Shown piece by piece: positions 58,427-64,000 of a stretch of DNA of 64,000 bases. The stretch is from Topomyia yanbarensis (taxonomy: Eukaryota > Arthropoda > Insecta > Diptera > Culicidae): positions 214,756,546-214,820,545 of the forward strand of contig NC_080670.1 in the NCBI RefSeq assembly GCF_030247195.1. The letters run 5' to 3'. Below the pieces are notes generated by a model. That model was given only the letters and a program-made list of their open reading frames with translations, did not search any database and had not been told where the DNA came from. Each line of letters starts with the position of its first letter. The first letter of the stretch is position 1. The position numbers and the translations under genes are program-made.

Positions 58427-58964
58427 GTGAGTGCCAATTTGGTTAGCGTAGCGTTGGTGGGGTTGTTTCGGGTTTTCGAAGATGGGGTTTAGGTAGGATG
58501 GGAGTGTGTTCGCGAATGAATGATTCTATTTATGTTTTAGGTGAATTGTTTGGTGCAAAATCTACTCTTAACGGGAGTCTATTGATAGATGGTCAAATTA
58601 TGATATCTTATTTAACCTTTTTCTGTGGTTTTTCAGGACAATATGTTGCACCTCGCTTTTTGGTCGAAAAATAGACTTTCATAAATTATTTAAATTCCTT
58701 CTATCTCAACTACTAAGGTTATCTAGTCTTTGTAGCATTGAACAGACCGGTGTTGTCTACAGATAGTCTCCTAATCCCAAAATGTTTATAATTTCAAGTT
58801 GTCCCATTATCTAGCGTCTATCTGGCGATTAACTCTGCCTACCACTATGTTGATGAGACGTGAGTTGAAACGCTAATTCTTAAAACTTCTTAAGAATTTC
58901 TGGAAAATTTCGACTTTTTCATTTAAAGAGACAAATCAAAACCACCTTCACTCAGTTGTTGTTG
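58427..58964. other. Start of the intron after the 58.2-kb exon
   Basis: Begins GTGAGT. The sequence becomes A+T-rich, with no further coding signal. The acceptor is not identified. Confidence 0.4.
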
Positions 58965-59080
58965 GACTTCGTCTCGTCAGAATCCGACACTAACTTAGTG
59001 ACAGGACTAAGCTAGCGTCGGATTGACCCCAGCTCCAAAACACGGAGATTCAATTTGCGTTCCTGAGCGAACCCCTAGTC
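58965..59080. repeat. Dispersed repeat, copy 2 (partner of 38,472-38,586)
   Basis: About 116 bp similar to the 38.5-kb copy in the same orientation. It precedes a Jockey-type gag fragment, which suggests that it belongs to an element leader. Confidence 0.7.
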
Positions 59081-59199
59081 AAGCGTGCTGATTCCATCAG
59101 CTTAAATGAGCTCCTTTTATCGCCCGGAGCGAAGCTACATCAAGGGCAGCAGGTAGTACTGATTCGTATTGAATCAATTGTACTGTACCGATTGATGAA

Positions 59200-59440
59200 A
59201 GAGATGAAGATCTATGGCTTTATCGACAATAAATCGTAGCTAACGTTGTTGAATTTGACGTCTAAGGATCTAAGGCGCCGCTGTGCTTGAAATGGATTTG
59301 TTGAACGCGGTAGGTAGAACATAGTAATACTGTGTCTACGTGCCCGCACACAAAGTTGAGATCGACGGTGTGATCACCAACGTGAGTAAGATTTGCGTCG
59401 ATTTGCTGAAGCGTGGATTTAGTTGTTTGTTGTACTGCTC
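59200..59440 (+). pseudogene. Jockey-type gag fragment
   Basis: The frame from about 59,333 reads CVYVPAHKVEIDGVITN and DLLKRGF, which align with VYVPCRAVEIDGVV and DLLKYGV of the ORF at 45,123-46,022. The text before it (from about 59,265) parallels the 60.57-kb fragment. Short, truncated, no zinc knuckles. Confidence 0.65.
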
Positions 59441-59488
59441 CTATATATGTTGCTTTGAAGCAGTAAAGCTATTAGTTAACTATTATAT

Positions 59489-59742
59489 GGTCGGTATTAA
59501 GTCAGACCGGACTAAGTTGCAAAACCCTAAAAAATGAGATAATCAAAATCATAGCGCTGGCTAAAGAATTTCTTCAGCTACATTTGCCTTTTACCAGATT
59601 TAAAATAAGTTACAATAGACAAGAATTATAGCAAAAAATAATTTAAAATTATACCGTAAAGGATGCTGCGATTGAAACTTTAAACTCGTTTTACTCGAAA
59701 TCAATACAATGTCACTTAGTCCGGTCTGACTTAACACCGATC
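59489..59742. mobile_element. MITE with GGTCGGTATTA termini, copy 2
   Basis: Left GGTCGGTATTAAGTCAGACC and right GGTCTGACTTAACACCGATC are inverted. Reverse-complementing the element aligns it with copy 1 at 33,359-33,606 along its full length, including TTAAAGTTT and GCAGCATCCTTTAC. A TA-rich target (ATAT before, ATAG after) gives at best a 3-bp duplication. Confidence 0.85.
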
Positions 59743-60559
59743 ATAGCTTCAAAACCCGTTTCTTTGAGAGTATGGAATTTCCTAAGAAGCGTTTCAACGA
59801 TATTTAAAGTGGATTTTTCTTAGAAATGATGACAAGATTTGTCTAGTTTTAAGAACCAAGGTCATCTTTCTGAAAGTGTGTTAGGAGCTCTGGGGTCACC
59901 AACAAATCTATCGGCTTTCATATCGTGCGACATATCAATCTTCATGGTTCTGAAGAAACAAAGTCGAAACGCAGACACCTGGACTAATTGTTCATGACTT
60001 TGCAAAATAAATGCATCGTAAGACAATCGGAGGCATTTTTGTGACCGTGGTGATCCTCTTGAGTAATCAGAGAAATTGGTTCCTACCATGATGAGAATAC
60101 GTTTCGCCCCGCACTAGAATATTATTTTTACTAAGCAGACTGAACATTGAATGTAGCTAAAAAGATGGAAATGTTCAGACAATTGTCCCCGTCCTTACTC
60201 AATCCAGATCAAGGCAACTGATGTACATGGCTTTTCAAGATATTACCTCCCTGTAAAAACGGCTAGCTTCACGCATCTGCCACATCCTACCCGTTTTCTA
60301 AATAATAGACTAACAATCTCGTTATTTCCTATAGACTGCTATAAATACTACAAAAGTCGTAGTTGAAATACCAGTATCTGTTTTAAATAGTGAAATGTAA
60401 GTGCATTTTTATTATAAAAGGAAGACATCCATAATGAAGGAAATCGAATCGAATAAGCTTCAGGCGTTCTCAGGTGACGCTTAAAATGATCCATCTATTA
60501 ACGCCGATGGATCCGAGCTAGCTCTGCTGGAACGGGGCCTGGCTAATGAATGTGGAATC

Positions 60560-60710
60560 TAAGGATCGTAAGAAGGCCCCGTGCTTAAAATGGACTGGTG
60601 AAAGGCGGTAAACAAAACGAAAGAATGTAGCGCTTACGTGCCCGCACACAAAGTTGAGATTGACGTCGTTGTCAACGGATCGAGGGTGGCACACATACCG
60701 ATAATGATAT
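60560..60710 (+). pseudogene. Second Jockey-type gag fragment
   Basis: Reads AYVPAHKVEIDVVVNGS at about 60,628-60,678, preceded by nucleotides that match the 59.27-kb fragment. It is shorter than that fragment, with no further domain. Confidence 0.6.
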
Positions 60711-61930
60711 CAAAATAGTGATGAGACGTCAATCTTAACACTAATGCCTCTACTTACGTAACATAAGCAGTCTTCATGACAGGCCCGTAGCTAGGATTTC
60801 ATTTTGGGAGGGACTACGAAATTGAATGCTTCCTGGGCAGATAGATTTCAGCGTCAGGTTCAAGTTAACCGTTCCAGAGTAGGTTCGAGCGAAGAAAATG
60901 TAAATTTTGACCCGATCAGGCGTCCCGCAATTATAATTCGATGATCCTACGAGATTAAAACGCTACTTCAATTACACGTGTGCATGTAAAACTTGTTAAA
61001 ATTAACTCGAATCTATAAATATGGATGAGCACATTTATTTCTTCATCACATGCTTTCGTCACATGGAAGAGAGCACATCGTGCCAACGTGGCTCTGGATT
61101 CTCGTTTGGGGAAAAGATTTGCTTGTTTTAAGATTGCTAATATTTATCGGATTTTTTTGAAACGTAAGGGGGCGTGTGGTCAGCTTTCTAGCTTTTTTTT
61201 TCTGGCAAGCATAATAATTCACTCACGCCGAGAAGATGCTTATTCGATGTCCAACTTTTGCAAGATAAGTTAACAATTCTCCGTCTCCACAAACAACGTG
61301 AGAATTATTTTTTCGATCTCATGTAATGAGCGTGATAATTTTTTGTCGTGGTAGAAATAAACATGTCAAACAGCCACTACATTAGCAAGAAACTCGAAAA
61401 CAAAGTAGGATAGACTAGCTTTGTCATGTTTAAGATGGACGCATCAAAGCCAGCGAGCAAAAAAATTAAAGGGAGACGGGGATTAATTCATTCTCCAGTT
61501 GATTTATTTGTTCAGATAACATGTGTGGGTGATAATAATTTAGTACGTGAAATGTGAGTTTCATTCCTTTTTAGAAAAGTTTATTGGGAAATAGCACCAA
61601 TCCAGATTGTTGCGCATAACGCATGGACGAATTACCAATAACGAAGACGTGTTATGTGCTGTCAAAAATGTTGTTTTCTGCTAACCAAAAGAGCTTAATT
61701 CCGAATGCTCTTCTATTGAGTGTAAGGAAAATAAGCCTCTTTAGTCGCTCATAATTGATCAATTGTTTTACCTCTATTTTCTCCCTGATTTTTATTATTT
61801 TATAACAAACACCAAAAAAAAGATGATATCGTGCGATGCGTTCAATCATCTAAACGTATCGTTGATTTTTAAGGCACGTCGGCTACCTCATACTAAAGAG
61901 ATGCAATTAAAACGTTAATCTCAACTTGCT
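60711..61930. other. Gene-poor stretch, no supported gene
   Basis: A+T-rich DNA, probably intronic if the 58.2-kb gene continues rightwards. A phrase ACTCGAATCTATAAATATGG at about 61,007 resembles the TATA-like boxes of the duplication that follows. Confidence 0.35.
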
Positions 61931-61934
61931 TAAT

Positions 61935-63720
61935 TAAAGGTGCAACCAGTCACAACATTTTAGTCGCTTTGCGAATTTGATTGATTGATTGGTTTATCGG
62001 TTTTACACCTTCACCTGAACAGATTTGCAATTATAGAGAGCGGCTACAATGCTGTTGCTCCTGTGAACATAGTTTAAGAGCGAAATTTGAGAGCAATAAT
62101 TAATTCTTTCTAGCTGATAAAAAATTCTTTTTTAGTCACTAGACATAGTCCCATAATCTTTTTGATTATTTAGTACAAATTTCTCTTATGGATTGCCATG
62201 TGAGGCTGACAAAATCGGGGGCTGATAAAATTGGATCTTCACTAAAATTGCCTCAGTGTAAAAATAAATTATTCATAATATGGAAGTCGTCGGGAAATAC
62301 ATAGATTGGTCATGTGATCCTATTCCATGTTTTTTTAATTTGATTTTTTTACCTCTACTCTACCTTGAGTACTGTGGCTTCTAATAATAAGAATGTTTCA
62401 TATCGTCCAGTCCTTTACTAATTGAATATCGTTATAGCGTATGATTTGTATAAATAGTCCCAAAATTGCTTTTGAAGCGGAACATCAACATCACTCGAAT
62501 GTATAAATAAATCCAGCACAACTCATTCTGGCGTCACTTTACGCGCAAGAAACAATTAGCTCATTGCAAACCAGCTTATCGTCTACTAGAAGCGAGTGCA
62601 GAGTTGTGAACAACGCATCAACTCAAATGACAGTGCGACAATAATTGAGGCATTTGGTTCGAATTTTTCTGGTTCACATTTGCTTTATGAGCAGGTGCCG
62701 AACGTTGTTGAATCTTTTATGGTCTGCAAACGCAAAGTTTTCTAAAGCAGTATTCAAAACATTTTCGCGATAAAAAAAGTCCCATTAATGTTGACACCAG
62801 ACGCAATGAAAACAATTCGAGTGCCTCCATCGGTGGATGTTGCTATCATCAGTGCAAATTTGGCGTAGTTCACATAAGCAGTTTGAAATATGGTTAAAGC
62901 TGGCAAAACAATTTATATCAGCCACCCTGCAATATATCTTGGTTTTCTTTTCACACTCACCGTCTAAAATGAAAGAGATGTTCGGCTTCTTGAAGAAAGC
63001 TACCACATACTAAATAGATAAGATTGAATCGTAAATTCCGACTTACTAACTTAAAGATGCAACCAGTCGCAACATTTTAGTCGCTCTCCGAAATTGCTTT
63101 TCAGTCTCTCTTTGTTATTTCGTTGCGTCCTGCGTACACCTTCACCTGAACATAAATTTGCAATTAATGGGGAGCGATTACAATGCTGTTGCTGGTTGCA
63201 ACATTAAGTGCCTCGTGTGAATATAGTCCTTATCAGCATTGACTCAGTGTCACAATGTAAAAATAATCATCATATGGGAAATTCTTGATAATACTGCATT
63301 TAGCAAGAGCGTTTTTAGGCATGACTATTTTGACCGTTCTAGTCTTTACGAATATTTGTGATTTATATATTTTTTGCATATCTTGAACAGTAAACGGTTA
63401 TGTCGTCGTTGAAATTCCACGCTTTTAAAAATATTCTTTTCTTTGCCTTACCTTGAGTACTATGACTCTTAACAATAGAAATGTTTCATATCGTCCCATC
63501 CCTTGCTAATTGAATGTCGTTATAGCATACAGTTAGTGCAAGTAATCTGAAAATTGATTTTGAAACTAAACATCAAAATCATTCGAATCTATAAATGATA
63601 CCGGCACAACTCATTTCAACGTCAATTGTATGTTACTACCATGGCTCAGGAAATAAGTTACTCATTACAAACCAGCTTATCCTCCACTGCAAGCGTGTGC
63701 AGTAGAGTGACAGGAAAAAA
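61935..63720. repeat. Diverged direct duplication with about 1.1-kb period
   Basis: Copy 1 (about 61,937-62,625) and copy 2 (about 63,054-63,715) share, in order, TGCAACCAGTC(A/G)CAAC, CACCTTCACCTGAACA, TACAATGCTGTTGCT, CTTACCTTGAGTAC or CTACCTTGAGTAC, ATGTTTCATATCGTCC, GAAT(A/G)TCGTTATAGC, a TCGAAT(G/C)TATAAAT box, CAGCACAACTCATT or CGGCACAACTCATT, and AAACCAGCTTATC. Offsets are 1,100-1,117 bp. TATA-like boxes lie at about 62,499 and 63,585. The downstream frames are short and do not show a recognisable protein. Confidence 0.65.
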
Positions 63721-64000
63721 TGACCACTATCGGCCCATGCCTGAGTCGATTTCTAGTTCCACCAGGAGTATTTGCTCCAAATTTGAAGCAAATCGGACAA
63801 GTGCTTGAATGTTGTATATCCCATTTTCGACAATTTACAACAATTGGAGAAAACCCACTAACTCGCATTTTCGCCGCTAGGTGGCACGGTATGCATCGTA
63901 TTATCACTGTAAGTGAAAATAAGAAATATATTTTAATTGTCTACAACTTTGTCGAAGACTGCAGGTCAATCCGGCTGTGTTAAAAGAGGGCAGAGCGAAA
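63721..64000. other. Window end, repeat-like sequence of unknown identity
   Basis: Open frames exist on both strands (87 and 76 residues), but neither has a known domain. The sequence has the texture of a dispersed element (ACTATCGGCCCATGCC... to GCCGCTAGGTGGCACGG), which I cannot prove without a second copy in the window. Confidence 0.25.

Overview
This is a eukaryotic, TE-dominated window that looks like intergenic and intronic DNA from a dipteran, most likely a culicid mosquito. The reasons are: degraded non-LTR elements of the types common in mosquitoes (an endonuclease-plus-RT element at 0-3.1 kb, R1/LOA-like copies at 8.3-13.7 kb, Jockey-type pieces at 38.9, 45-46, 59 and 60 kb); Tc1/mariner-like and hAT-like remnants; several MITE families; a tRNA-derived SINE; short GT-AG introns; and an A+T-rich background. 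No bacterial operon, CRISPR array, rRNA or functional tRNA gene is visible. The species assignment is inference. Layout from left to right: 1-3.1 kb, frameshifted non-LTR element (endonuclease, RT with an FADD motif, tail); 3.2-3.5 kb, C-terminal stub of a mariner-family transposase; 3.5-8.3 kb, unique-looking DNA with a few exon-like fragments; 8.3-13.7 kb, two nested, internally deleted R1/LOA-like copies and their 3' tail; 16.9-17.8 kb, an 883-bp MITE with TA duplication; 18.0-21.2 kb, an almost pure pyrimidine tract; 22.9-23.4 kb, two exons of a small four-helix membrane protein resembling the septate-junction protein Snakeskin; 24.95-29.3 kb, a polypurine tract that is the inverted counterpart of the first tract, each carrying one copy of the same tRNA-SINE in mirrored orientation; 29.8-31.1 kb, a diverged 0.66-kb tandem duplication; 33.4 kb, a MITE; 33.6-34.7 kb, a third pyrimidine tract; 35.2-36.0 kb, an hAT-like terminus and a Gypsy gag fragment; 36.3-37.5 kb, a satellite of about 165 bp; 37.8-38.1 kb, another MITE; 38.5-42.5 kb, more retroelement scraps; 44.2-44.7 kb, a palindromic MITE and a possible pogo-type transposase tail; 45.1-46.0 kb, a nearly intact Jockey-type gag ORF on the minus strand. 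The best preserved element is a complete, very young LTR retrotransposon at 47,740-55,389. It has 1,868-bp LTRs (TG...CA, one difference noticed between them), a CTGT target duplication, a tRNA-Lys-type primer binding site and a short polypurine tract. Its 3.9-kb interior encodes no recognisable protease, RT, RNase H or integrase, only one 420-residue ORF whose N-terminus looks gag-like and whose C-terminus looks like the end of a pol polyprotein. It also contains two non-coding tandem arrays and a perfect 20-bp hairpin next to the polypurine tract. It is therefore a non-autonomous element that should depend on a relative for mobilisation, and is the most interesting object here. To its right, 55.4-58.2 kb looks like a long 5' leader or promoter region leading to a coding exon (58,192-58,426) that encodes a signal-peptide-like N-terminus and ends at a consensus splice donor. 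The last 5.5 kb holds Jockey gag scraps, a second copy of the 33.4-kb MITE and a diverged 1.1-kb-period duplication with conserved TATA-like boxes. Host genes are few: the Snakeskin-like exons and the 58.2-kb first coding exon are the only two that I can support, and neither is complete in this window.
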